From HKST-UBA85 sp035654775 (GTDB lineage Bacteria; Bacteroidota; Bacteroidia; Flavobacteriales; Flavobacteriaceae): a stretch of DNA of 64,000 nucleotides. Every line of letters begins with the position of its first letter. Position 1 is the stretch's first letter. Under the pieces are notes generated by a model. The model was not told where the DNA came from and ran no database searches. It worked only from the letters and a program-made list of their open reading frames with translations. The stretch lies in NCBI GenBank assembly GCA_035654775.1, contig DASRWB010000066.1, forward strand, positions 60,898 to 124,897. Direction: 5' to 3'. Position numbers and translations under genes: made by a program. Shown in pieces: positions 26,557-34,140 of this stretch.

Positions 26557-26579
26557 CGATACTTTGTTTAGGTACTTTT

Positions 26580-26903
26580 TTACTTAAACATATCCATTCC
26601 CGGAATGTTAGGCATGCCTTCTTTGGCCACGGCAGCGAGCTCCGTTTCATTTACTTTGGTTGCCTTCTCAATAGCTTTGTTTAGTGTAAGGATTAAGTAG
26701 TCTTCGAGTTGTTCTTTATCTTCCAGTAAGCTATCGTCAACGGTTATAGACTTTATTTCCCTATTGGCGGTAAGCGTAATTTTCAACAAGCCATCGGAGC
26801 TTTGTTCGTCAACCAAGACTGTATCCAACCGTTTTTTAGTTTCTTCAACTTTCTTTTGGGTTTCTTTTAATTTACTCATCATACCCATTAAATCGCCAAA
26901 CAT
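26580..26903 (-). CDS. ybaB: YbaB/EbfC family nucleoid-associated protein
   Basis: A 107-residue protein starting MFGDLMGMMSKLKETQKK, the family's amphipathic N-terminal helix, followed by the beta-strand core LLKITLTANREIKSITVDDSLL and a C-terminal Gly/Met-rich tail. YbaB dimers bind DNA as tweezers and influence gene expression and DNA protection. The frame extends ten codons upstream, but a TAGTTTTG -7 element lies at 26938-26931, so translation must begin at 26903. It is divergent from the oligopeptidase gene. The usual recR/dnaX neighbours are absent. Confidence 0.9.
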   Translation of the reverse strand: MFGDLMGMMSKLKETQKKVEETKKRLDTVLVDEQSSDGLLKITLTANREIKSITVDDSLLEDKEQLEDYLILTLNKAIEKATKVNETELAAVAKEGMPNIPGMDMFK

Positions 26904-26930
26904 AATTTGTAATGTGTTAAAGTTAGTATA

Positions 26931-26957
26931 CAAAACTATTTAAATTTTATATTTTTG
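26931..26957. promoter_or_regulatory. Divergent -7 elements for ybaB and the oligopeptidase gene
   Basis: Minus strand TAGTTTTG at 26938-26931 for ybaB and plus strand TATTTTTG at 26950-26957 for the S9 peptidase, 11 bases apart. Both match TAnnTTTG. The two RNA polymerase sites must overlap, so the promoters probably exclude each other. Confidence 0.6.
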
Positions 26958-26993
26958 GCGCCACGATTAACAATTAATTTAGCATACAGTACA

Positions 26994-29051
26994 TTGAAGA
27001 AACCACCTTTGGCAGCAAAACATCCCGTAAAGCTTACAATGCATAATGATGTAAGAACTGATGATTACTTTTGGCTTAACGATCGAACCAACCCTGAAGT
27101 GCTTGATTACCTCAAGGCCGAAAACGCCTATACTCAGGCACAACTGGCTCATACGGAAGATTTTCAGAAATTGCTCTTCGATGAGATGAAAAGCAGAATA
27201 AAAGAAGACGATACTTCGGTGCCTTATTTTTTGAACGGATACTGGTATTTAACACGCTATGAAAAAGGAAAAGATTACCCTATTTACTCCAGAAAAAAAG
27301 GAACTTTAGATGCCGAAGAAGAAATTATGTTTGACTGTAATGCAATGGCCAAAGGGCATGCGTATTTTAAATTAGGAAGTATTTCCATTAGTCCGGACAA
27401 TACACTGGCTTGTTTTTCGGTAGATACGATTAGCCGCAGGCTGTATACACTATATGTAAAAAACCTGATTACCGGCGAGATCTATGCAGAAAGTATACCT
27501 AATACTACCGGAGGAACAACCTGGGCGAGTGATAATAAAACCATTTTTTACACCCTGAAACATCCGGAAACCTTAAGAGCCTACAGAGTTTGTAAACATC
27601 TTTTGCATACAGACCCCATACTAGACCCAATTGTTTATGAAGAAGAAGATGTTACCTTTAATACTTACGTATACAAAACCAAATCCCGAAAATATATTGT
27701 AATCGGTTCGTCAAGTACATTAACTACTGAATTCAGATTACTTGAAGCCAATAAGCCACAGGACACATTTAGGGTATTCACACCCAGAGAAAGAGGTCAT
27801 GAATATTCCATAGAACATTACGGCGATTACTTTTATATTTTAAGCAATGATGACAAAGCAGCCAATTTTAAACTCTTAAAAACTCCGGAAACAAAAACCG
27901 AAAAAAACTATTGGGAAGAATTGATTGCACACAGAAGTGATGTGTTGCTGGAAGATGTTGAAGTATTTAAGGACTACATGGTGATTGCTGAAAGAAAACA
28001 AGGATTAACCCATCTGCGGGTAAAAAGCTGGAACCATAAGGAAGACTACTACCTGAACTTTCAAAGTGAAACCTACACGGCCAGTATAGGTAATAATCCT
28101 GATATAAACAGTAATATTTTACGTTACAGTTACAATTCGCTTACTACGCCAAGTTCAATTATAGACTACAATTTGCAAACCCAAACAAAAACCGTAAAAA
28201 AAGAACAGGAAGTTTTGGGAGGAAATTTTAAAAAAGAAAATTACATCGAAAAACGCATTTGGGCCACCGCCAGAGATGGTGCTAAGGTACCGATTTCCAT
28301 TGTATACAAAAACACAACCAAAATAAACGGAAAAGCTCCATTATTGCAGTATGCCTATGGCTCATATGGAGCAACCATAGACCCGTATTTTTCAACCTTA
28401 AGGCTAAGCCTTTTAGACAGAGGTTTTATCTATGCTATAGCTCACGTAAGAGGTGGTGAATATTTGGGAAGAAACTGGTACGAAAACGGGAAGCTGCTTC
28501 ACAAAAAAAATACTTTTTTTGATTTTATAGATTGCTCCAAGCACTTAATAAACGAACGTTATACGTCACCAAAACATTTGTACGCTTACGGAGGTTCGGC
28601 CGGAGGTTTACTAATAGGCGTGATTGTCAATGAAGCTCCGGAGCTATATAACGGTGTGGTAGCCGCTGTTCCTTTTGTTGATGTGGTAACCACTATGCTG
28701 GACGAAAGTATACCTCTTACTACCGGAGAATACGACGAATGGGGAAATCCAAATTCAGAAGAATACTATACTTATATTAAATCCTATTCTCCATACGACA
28801 ATGTTAAATCGCAAGCCTATCCCAACATGTTGGTTACCACAGGACTTCACGATTCGCAAGTACAATACTGGGAACCGGCAAAATGGGTAGCAAAACTTCG
28901 CGCTTATAAAACGGATACTCATGTTTTACTCTTACACACCGACATGAATACCGGTCATGGTGGTGCTTCAGGAAGGTTTGAAAGCCTAAAAGAAATAGCT
29001 ATGGAATATGCTTTCTTACTCGATTTAGAATCTAAAAACCACGCGAATTAA
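26994..29051 (+). CDS. ptrB: S9 family prolyl oligopeptidase, oligopeptidase B type
   Basis: A 685-residue serine peptidase. An N-terminal seven-bladed propeller follows the family start HNDVRTDDYFWLNDRTNPEV. The alpha/beta-hydrolase domain has the nucleophile S535 in YGGSAGG, an aspartate in VTTGLHDSQVQYWEP and the histidine in NTGHGGASG. No signal peptide, so cytoplasmic. EYDEWGNPN matches oligopeptidase B (protease II), which cleaves after Arg/Lys in short peptides. The start is inferred to be TTG at 26994 (MKKPPLAAKHPVKL), because the promoter -7 element overlaps the longer upstream frame and family proteins begin in this way. Confidence 0.9.
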   Translation: MKKPPLAAKHPVKLTMHNDVRTDDYFWLNDRTNPEVLDYLKAENAYTQAQLAHTEDFQKLLFDEMKSRIKEDDTSVPYFLNGYWYLTRYEKGKDYPIYSRKKGTLDAEEEIMFDCNAMAKGHAYFKLGSISISPDNTLACFSVDTISRRLYTLYVKNLITGEIYAESIPNTTGGTTWASDNKTIFYTLKHPETLRAYRVCKHLLHTDPILDPIVYEEEDVTFNTYVYKTKSRKYIVIGSSSTLTTEFRLLEANKPQDTFRVFTPRERGHEYSIEHYGDYFYILSNDDKAANFKLLKTPETKTEKNYWEELIAHRSDVLLEDVEVFKDYMVIAERKQGLTHLRVKSWNHKEDYYLNFQSETYTASIGNNPDINSNILRYSYNSLTTPSSIIDYNLQTQTKTVKKEQEVLGGNFKKENYIEKRIWATARDGAKVPISIVYKNTTKINGKAPLLQYAYGSYGATIDPYFSTLRLSLLDRGFIYAIAHVRGGEYLGRNWYENGKLLHKKNTFFDFIDCSKHLINERYTSPKHLYAYGGSAGGLLIGVIVNEAPELYNGVVAAVPFVDVVTTMLDESIPLTTGEYDEWGNPNSEEYYTYIKSYSPYDNVKSQAYPNMLVTTGLHDSQVQYWEPAKWVAKLRAYKTDTHVLLLHTDMNTGHGGASGRFESLKEIAMEYAFLLDLESKNHAN

Positions 29052-29061
29052 AAAAAAAGTG

Positions 29062-29069
29062 TATTTTTG
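29062..29069 (+). promoter_or_regulatory. -7 element upstream of the cysteine synthase-like gene
   Basis: TATTTTTG, 45-52 bases before the ATG at 29114 and just after the oligopeptidase stop. A TTG at the proper distance is not seen. Confidence 0.5.
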
Positions 29070-29113
29070 CATGGTTTAAGTTGCTTTAGTTAAGTAGCTT
29101 TTAATTATAAACT

Positions 29114-30166
29114 ATGAAGCAAAACAAGCAGGTGTTTAATAGTGTTATAGACTTAATAGGAAATACTCCACTAATAAAACTAAACACAATCACAAAATCT
29201 TACCCCGGTAATTTTTATGCAAAAGTAGAAGCTTTCAATCCGGGACATTCTTCAAAAGACAGAATTGCACTACACATTATTGAACAAGCCGAAAAGCAAG
29301 GTATTTTAAAACCGGGAGACACGATTATAGAAACCACCTCGGGAAATACCGGATTCAGTATTGCGATGGTAAGTGTGATAAAAGGCTATGAATGCATTTT
29401 AGCAGTAAGTTCAAAATCATCTGCCGACAAAATAGACATGCTGAAAAGCATGGGAGCAAAAGTATATGTTTGTCCTGCCCATGTAAGTGCCGATGACCCA
29501 AGGTCATACTACGAAGTCGCCAAAAGACTTCATCAAGAAATTAAAGGTTCTGTATATATTAATCAGTATTTCAATCAATTAAACATTGATGCCCATTACC
29601 TGACTACAGGTCCTGAAATATGGGAGCAAACCGAGGGCAAAATCACTCATCTTGTGGCGTGCAGTGGTACCGGTGGTACCATATCAGGAACGGCTAAGTA
29701 CTTAAAAGAGCAAGCTCAACGTTTGGGTAAAGATGTTAAAGTAATAGGTGTAGACGCCTACGGTTCGGTAATTAAAAAATACCATGAAACCAAAGAGTTT
29801 GACGAAGCCGAAATATACCCATACCGAATAGAAGGCTTAGGAAAAAACCTAATTCCCACGGCTACAGATTTTGATACTATTGACACCTTTGTAAAAGTAA
29901 CCGATGAAGAAAGTGCTCATATGGCAAGACACATTGTAAAAACCGAAGGATTGTTTGTAGGGTATACTTCCGGAGCTGCCATGCAGGCCGTAAAACAACT
30001 GCATGAAGACGGAATTTTCAAGAAAGATGATATGGTCGTGGTTATTTTCCCGGACCACGGATCGAGATATATGAGTAAAATATACAACGATAAATGGATG
30101 AGCGATCAAGGCTTTTTTGACAGCATCAACGAAGAAGCGGTTCAATCTATAGAAATAATAAAGTAA
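29114..30166 (+). CDS. PLP-dependent cysteine synthase / cystathionine beta-synthase family enzyme
   Basis: A 350-residue fold type II PLP enzyme. DLIGNTPLIKL is the family start, K48 in NPGHSSKDRIA is the PLP lysine, TTSGNTGFS (~74-82) holds the substrate loop, and CSGTGGTISG binds the PLP phosphate. RIEGLGKNLIP corresponds to the EGIGxxxIP region, closer to cystathionine beta-synthase-type enzymes than to CysK. There is no C-terminal CBS domain. It makes cysteine from O-acetylserine or cystathionine from serine and homocysteine; which one cannot be decided here. Confidence 0.87.
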   Translation: MKQNKQVFNSVIDLIGNTPLIKLNTITKSYPGNFYAKVEAFNPGHSSKDRIALHIIEQAEKQGILKPGDTIIETTSGNTGFSIAMVSVIKGYECILAVSSKSSADKIDMLKSMGAKVYVCPAHVSADDPRSYYEVAKRLHQEIKGSVYINQYFNQLNIDAHYLTTGPEIWEQTEGKITHLVACSGTGGTISGTAKYLKEQAQRLGKDVKVIGVDAYGSVIKKYHETKEFDEAEIYPYRIEGLGKNLIPTATDFDTIDTFVKVTDEESAHMARHIVKTEGLFVGYTSGAAMQAVKQLHEDGIFKKDDMVVVIFPDHGSRYMSKIYNDKWMSDQGFFDSINEEAVQSIEIIK

Positions 30167-30190
30167 ACTACACATTCAACTCTAAACGTT

Positions 30191-30228
30191 AAGATAGTAT
30201 GTTTTTAATAAGCATGCTATCTTTTTTT
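30191..30228 (+). terminator. Intrinsic terminator after the cysteine synthase-like gene
   Basis: Eleven-pair stem AAGATAGTATG (30191-30201) / CATGCTATCTT (30213-30223) with one G-U pair, then TTTTT. Confidence 0.85.
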
Positions 30229-30280
30229 GATTTATTAACAACGGTTTAAAAAAAGATTATGCGCAATTCAATTAAATGCA

Positions 30281-30288
30281 TAATTTTG
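30281..30288 (+). promoter_or_regulatory. -7 element of the serine palmitoyltransferase promoter
   Basis: TAATTTTG, 26-33 bases before the ATG at 30314. Matches TAnnTTTG; the -33 element is not evident. Confidence 0.5.
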
Positions 30289-30313
30289 TACGCTAATTAA
30301 GACGAAACATTAC

Positions 30314-31573
30314 ATGAAGGACTTATTTGAAAAAATATACAGAGACAAAGGACCACTAGGAAAATGGGCTTCTCAGGCAGAAGGATACTTTGTTTTTCCC
30401 AAACTGGAAGGACAAATCTCAAACCGAATGAAATTTCAGGGGAAAGATGTGATTACATGGAGTATTAATGACTATTTAGGACTAGCCAATCATCCTGAAG
30501 TGAGAAAAGTAGATGCCGAAGCTGCCAAACAATACGGTTCCGCATATCCTATGGGTGCACGAATGATGTCCGGACATACCCACTTGCACGAAGAGTTACA
30601 AAATGAATTGGCAGCTTTTGTTAATAAAGAAGCGGCTTATTTGTTGAATTTTGGATATCAGGGCATGGTTTCCACCATAGACGCGCTAGTATCTAAAGAC
30701 GATATTATTGTTTATGATGTAGATGCACATGCCTGTATTATAGACGGTGTGCGTTTACACATGGGAAAACGTTTTACCTACAAGCACAATGACGTAGAGA
30801 GTCTGGAAAAAAACCTGGAACGCGCCACCAAAATGGCTGAACAAACCGGCGGTGGAATTTTAGTTATTTCTGAAGGTGTTTTTGGTATGCGAGGTGAACA
30901 AGGAAGACTGAAAGAAATTGTTGCTTTAAAAAAGAAATACAATTTCAGATTTTTAGTAGATGATGCTCATGGTTTTGGTACCCTAGGAAAAACCGGTGCC
31001 GGAGCAGGTGAGGAGCAAGGTGTTCAGGATGGAATAGATGTTTATTTTGCCACTTTTGCAAAGTCTCTTGCCAGTACAGGAGCATTTATAGCTGCCGACA
31101 AAGAAATTATAGATTATTTAAAGTATAATTTAAGGTCTCAAATGTTTGCCAAATCTTTACAGATGCAGTTGGTAGTTGGTGCTTTAAAAAGACTGGAAAT
31201 GCTAAAAACCATGCCGGAGCTTAAAAATAAACTCTGGGAAAATGTAAATGCATTACAATCCGGATTGCGTGACAGAGGCTTTGATTTAGGTACTACACAA
31301 AGTTGCGTAACGCCGGTTTACTTAAAAGGAAGTATTCCGGAAGCCATGTCTTTAGTAAAAGATTTACGGGAAAACTATGGTATTTTTTGTTCCATAGTTG
31401 TTTATCCGGTAATTCCGAAAGGTTTGATTTTATTACGCTTAATCCCTACAGCTACACATACACTGGAAGATGTAGAAGAAACCTTAAATGCATTTTCGGC
31501 AATCAGGGACAGGCTTGAAAATGGAACGTATAAGCGTTTATCGGCCGCCGTAGCTGCCGCTATGGAGCGCTAA
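30314..31573 (+). CDS. Serine palmitoyltransferase (alpha-oxoamine synthase)
   Basis: A 419-residue PLP enzyme of the alpha-oxoamine synthase family. SINDYLGLANHPEV is the family start, H139 in DVDAHAC stacks on PLP, D217/H219 in VDDAHGFG bind it, and K250 in FATFAKSLASTG is the Schiff-base lysine. The N terminus and YPMGARMMSGHTHLHEELQ fit the Bacteroidota serine palmitoyltransferases, which condense serine with a long acyl-CoA to give 3-ketosphinganine for sphingolipids. 2-amino-3-ketobutyrate ligase (Kbl) and BioF are related alternatives, but the extended N terminus and long C terminus favour SPT. It converges with a GNAT-like gene. Confidence 0.85.
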   Translation: MKDLFEKIYRDKGPLGKWASQAEGYFVFPKLEGQISNRMKFQGKDVITWSINDYLGLANHPEVRKVDAEAAKQYGSAYPMGARMMSGHTHLHEELQNELAAFVNKEAAYLLNFGYQGMVSTIDALVSKDDIIVYDVDAHACIIDGVRLHMGKRFTYKHNDVESLEKNLERATKMAEQTGGGILVISEGVFGMRGEQGRLKEIVALKKKYNFRFLVDDAHGFGTLGKTGAGAGEEQGVQDGIDVYFATFAKSLASTGAFIAADKEIIDYLKYNLRSQMFAKSLQMQLVVGALKRLEMLKTMPELKNKLWENVNALQSGLRDRGFDLGTTQSCVTPVYLKGSIPEAMSLVKDLRENYGIFCSIVVYPVIPKGLILLRLIPTATHTLEDVEETLNAFSAIRDRLENGTYKRLSAAVAAAMER

Positions 31574-31591
31574 TCCATATTAAAAGTACAC

Positions 31592-31622
31592 AAAAAAAGA
31601 CCACGGTTTGTGGTCTTTTTTT
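31592..31622. terminator. Bidirectional terminator between SPT and the GNAT-like gene
   Basis: Stem AAAAAAAGACCAC (31592-31604) / GTGGTCTTTTTTT (31610-31622), loop of five; symmetric T runs serve both convergent genes. Confidence 0.9.
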
Positions 31623-31628
31623 ATAAGG

Positions 31629-32747
31629 CTATAAATCTTTTCTAAATGTTTTTCTTCGTTTGTATATTTTTGGGTCAAAGTGTTTCCATATTTGCTGAAT
31701 AGCTATATTGTCCGCAAGTTCGGGAGTACGGATACAATACTGAATGTTCTTTTTCTTGAAAACAGAATAGTATTCATTAAAAATTATGGCTGTAACACCT
31801 TTGTTTTGATATGCCGGATCGATACCTATAAGGTAAAAAACCACATCTTTACTATGTTTTTTGGCGTGTAAAATGTGTTTAAACCCGAAAGGAAACAGCT
31901 TTCCTTTCGCTTTTTGAAGCGCTTGTGCAAATGAAGGCAGCACAATGGCAAAAGCAATAATTTTGTCCTCTTTGTCCAGTACAAATTTGATATATTCAGG
32001 ATTAACAAAAGGGATAAATTTCTTTTTAAAATAACTTTTTTGTAACGGTGTAATTTCAACAAATGAAGATAAAGCGGCGTATGATTTGTTAAACAAATCG
32101 AACATTTCATCTGCGTAAGGTAAAATTTCTTTTGCCGAGGTAAAATTCATTGATTTTAGTTGATACCGTTGTTTTATTATCTCGTTTGCTTTACTAAAAA
32201 TTTCAGGGTTGACGTTTAAAAATTTAAACTTACTTTCTATGTATTCTTTTTCAGGTGTATAGCCCAGTTGTTCGAGGTGTGTGGCGTAGTACGGATGATT
32301 ATACCAGGTAATCATACTGCCAATTTCGTCAAATCCTTCGGTTAATATTCCTACCTTGTCCAGATTTGAAAATCCTACAGGACCTTCTATGTAATCCAGG
32401 TTATTTGCTTTGCCTATTTCGGTTACTTTTTCCAGTAAAAGCCGGGTAACTTCAACATCATCTATTACATCAAACCAGCCAAAGCGCATTTTCTTTTGTT
32501 TCAGGTTGTTTACTTCCAGCCAGTTGATAATAGCGGCTATTCTGCCGACTACGGTATTGTTTTTATAGGCTAAAAAGAAATAGGCTTCAGCATCCTTAAA
32601 TACCGGGTTTTTATCTTTGTTAAAAGTTTCCAGCTCCTGAGAGATAATGGGTGGCACCCAGTAGTTTGAATCTTTGTAAACAGAAAAAGGAAACTTTACA
32701 AAAGTTTTTAATTCTTTTTGGGTTTCTACACGTTTTATTTCAATCAT
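31629..32747 (-). CDS. Large GNAT-fold acyltransferase-like protein, unknown substrate
   Basis: A 372-residue cytoplasmic protein with an N-terminal GNAT-like half (VPPIISQELETF, AYFFLAYKNNTVVGRIAAIIN, FGWFDVIDDVEV, EGPVGFSNLDKVGIL) and a second GNAT-like half ending ...LIGIDPAYQNKGVTAIIFNEYY. YQNKGV is a degenerate acetyl-CoA loop. The family is conserved in flavobacteria and has been mislabelled GTP cyclohydrolase in some genomes, to my recollection. Its convergence with serine palmitoyltransferase raises the possibility of a lipid N-acyltransferase role, such as ceramide formation; this is an inference only. Confidence 0.75.
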   Translation of the reverse strand: MIEIKRVETQKELKTFVKFPFSVYKDSNYWVPPIISQELETFNKDKNPVFKDAEAYFFLAYKNNTVVGRIAAIINWLEVNNLKQKKMRFGWFDVIDDVEVTRLLLEKVTEIGKANNLDYIEGPVGFSNLDKVGILTEGFDEIGSMITWYNHPYYATHLEQLGYTPEKEYIESKFKFLNVNPEIFSKANEIIKQRYQLKSMNFTSAKEILPYADEMFDLFNKSYAALSSFVEITPLQKSYFKKKFIPFVNPEYIKFVLDKEDKIIAFAIVLPSFAQALQKAKGKLFPFGFKHILHAKKHSKDVVFYLIGIDPAYQNKGVTAIIFNEYYSVFKKKNIQYCIRTPELADNIAIQQIWKHFDPKIYKRRKTFRKDL

Positions 32748-32762
32748 AAAACCTAAAAATGG

Positions 32763-33725
32763 TTAATTGTCAAAGTCTACACTTTGTTTTCTATTTCTTT
32801 TATTGGAGCGTCTTTGACCTTCGTCCTGAGCAGAAGTGCCATTGTCAACTTCTTTATCCTTATGAAAATCTAAACGGTAAGAAACCCCAAAATTAACGCT
32901 AAATACCGAAGGTGTGTCTTTGGTATTAAAGGTTAACGCCGTGTCTAACTGAAAATCTTTACTCCACAGGTAAGCACCGCCAAATCTAAATAAATTATCA
33001 GCATAAAAATCACTTTTAATCCCATGTGCTTCACCAAAAATGACAATTTGCTGATTGACGGCTTTGGTTAAGGTTAAAATGTATTGAAAGTCAGAATACT
33101 CTGAGCCAATTCGGTCTTTAATGAGATTTATTACAAATACCCAACCGCTTGAAAAGTTGTTTTGTGAAGCCACCATAACTTTAGGGCTAAACCCTTCAAC
33201 ATCCGGTGCCGTATAGGGATTGTCTTTTGTGTCAAAATTGGCTCCCAGGTATACAGAAACAGCAGGAATTAAACTATTCCATTTAAATTTTTGATTGGCT
33301 TTCCAGCTATAGAGGTTGGGCTTGTCTTCCTCTGCATTTTTATAGGGATCGTATAGTAGGTATTTGGCACCAATGGTAAGGTTTTTAAAATTTGCCCGAT
33401 TGTCAGTAGCCGAGATACCGGAGCGGTTATCCGTAAATTTATCACTTTGAAAAGTGCCTTCTACATTGAGTTCCAGTTCTTCAAAAAGCAATCCGTAGCG
33501 TGCTGAAAAATCAACTCCAAAACCGGACACTTCATATTTTAAAGGTGTGTGTTCTTCGTTTAGTATGTAAGGACCTACTTCCAGTTGGGCCACATTAGTT
33601 CCAACAGAAAAGGCACTTCTGGAAACGCCGGGTCTGTTTGAGTTAATTACCTCGGTGTATTGTGCAAAAGCCGAATGTATACATAGAAGACAAACAATAG
33701 CAATAGCTGTTTTGATAGATTTCAT
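32763..33725 (-). CDS. Outer membrane transporter-like protein (MetA-pathway phenol degradation family fold)
   Basis: A 320-residue protein with a signal peptide (residues 1-21, ending SAFAQ) and a predicted outer membrane beta-barrel. NRPGVSRSAFSVGTNVAQLEVG at the N terminus and alternating polar/hydrophobic strands to SVNFGVSYRLDF fit the family known as putative MetA-pathway of phenol degradation (PF13557). The C-terminal ~35 residues are an Arg/Asn/Asp-rich tail (EGQRRSNKRNRKQSVDFDN), probably periplasmic. It is 15 bases upstream of the GNAT-like gene and shares its transcription. Confidence 0.75.
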   Translation of the reverse strand: MKSIKTAIAIVCLLCIHSAFAQYTEVINSNRPGVSRSAFSVGTNVAQLEVGPYILNEEHTPLKYEVSGFGVDFSARYGLLFEELELNVEGTFQSDKFTDNRSGISATDNRANFKNLTIGAKYLLYDPYKNAEEDKPNLYSWKANQKFKWNSLIPAVSVYLGANFDTKDNPYTAPDVEGFSPKVMVASQNNFSSGWVFVINLIKDRIGSEYSDFQYILTLTKAVNQQIVIFGEAHGIKSDFYADNLFRFGGAYLWSKDFQLDTALTFNTKDTPSVFSVNFGVSYRLDFHKDKEVDNGTSAQDEGQRRSNKRNRKQSVDFDN

Positions 33726-33744
33726 TAATATTAAGGTTTGGAAT

Positions 33745-33814
33745 CAAATATATATATTTTATATTTTTTTTAAGCATTTTAACCTGTTTTTAAAACAGAA
33801 GAATTGTATTTTTG
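33745..33814. promoter_or_regulatory. Divergent -7 elements: outer membrane protein (-) and DUF4834 cluster (+)
   Basis: Minus strand TATATTTG at 33752-33745, 20 bases before the ATG at 33725. Plus strand TATTTTTG at 33807-33814, 16 bases before the ATG at 33830. No convincing TTG partner for either. Confidence 0.55.
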
Positions 33815-33829
33815 AGCAAAGAATAGATT

Positions 33830-34111
33830 ATGCAGCAGTATGCGTCGTTTACCGGTGTATTAAAAACAATTTTAATCATTTTATTGATTTACTACGGGAT
33901 ACGAATAGTCACCCGATTTTTTGCACCTTTTATATTAAAATATCTTTCCAAAAAAGTAGAAAAACGCTTTGGCCAACAATTTGGCAACCCCTATCGTGAT
34001 GAACAAACCACTTCAAAAAAAGAAGGTGAGGTTAGTATAGATAAAATGCCTCAGCAATCTAAATCAAATAAAAATGTAGGGGAATATGTGGATTACGAAG
34101 AAATTGATTAA
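33830..34111 (+). CDS. DUF4834 family small membrane protein
   Basis: A 93-residue protein with one transmembrane helix (~8-30, TGVLKTILIILLIYYGIRIV) followed by a basic cytoplasmic stretch and an acidic end VDYEEID. This matches the small Bacteroidota family DUF4834, of unknown function. It starts 16 bases after a -7 element and is followed 29 bases later by the YfhO-type gene, so it likely heads the surface polysaccharide operon. Confidence 0.85.
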   Translation: MQQYASFTGVLKTILIILLIYYGIRIVTRFFAPFILKYLSKKVEKRFGQQFGNPYRDEQTTSKKEGEVSIDKMPQQSKSNKNVGEYVDYEEID

Positions 34112-34140
34112 TTTCACCACGATAGCTTTAACTTTTATTC

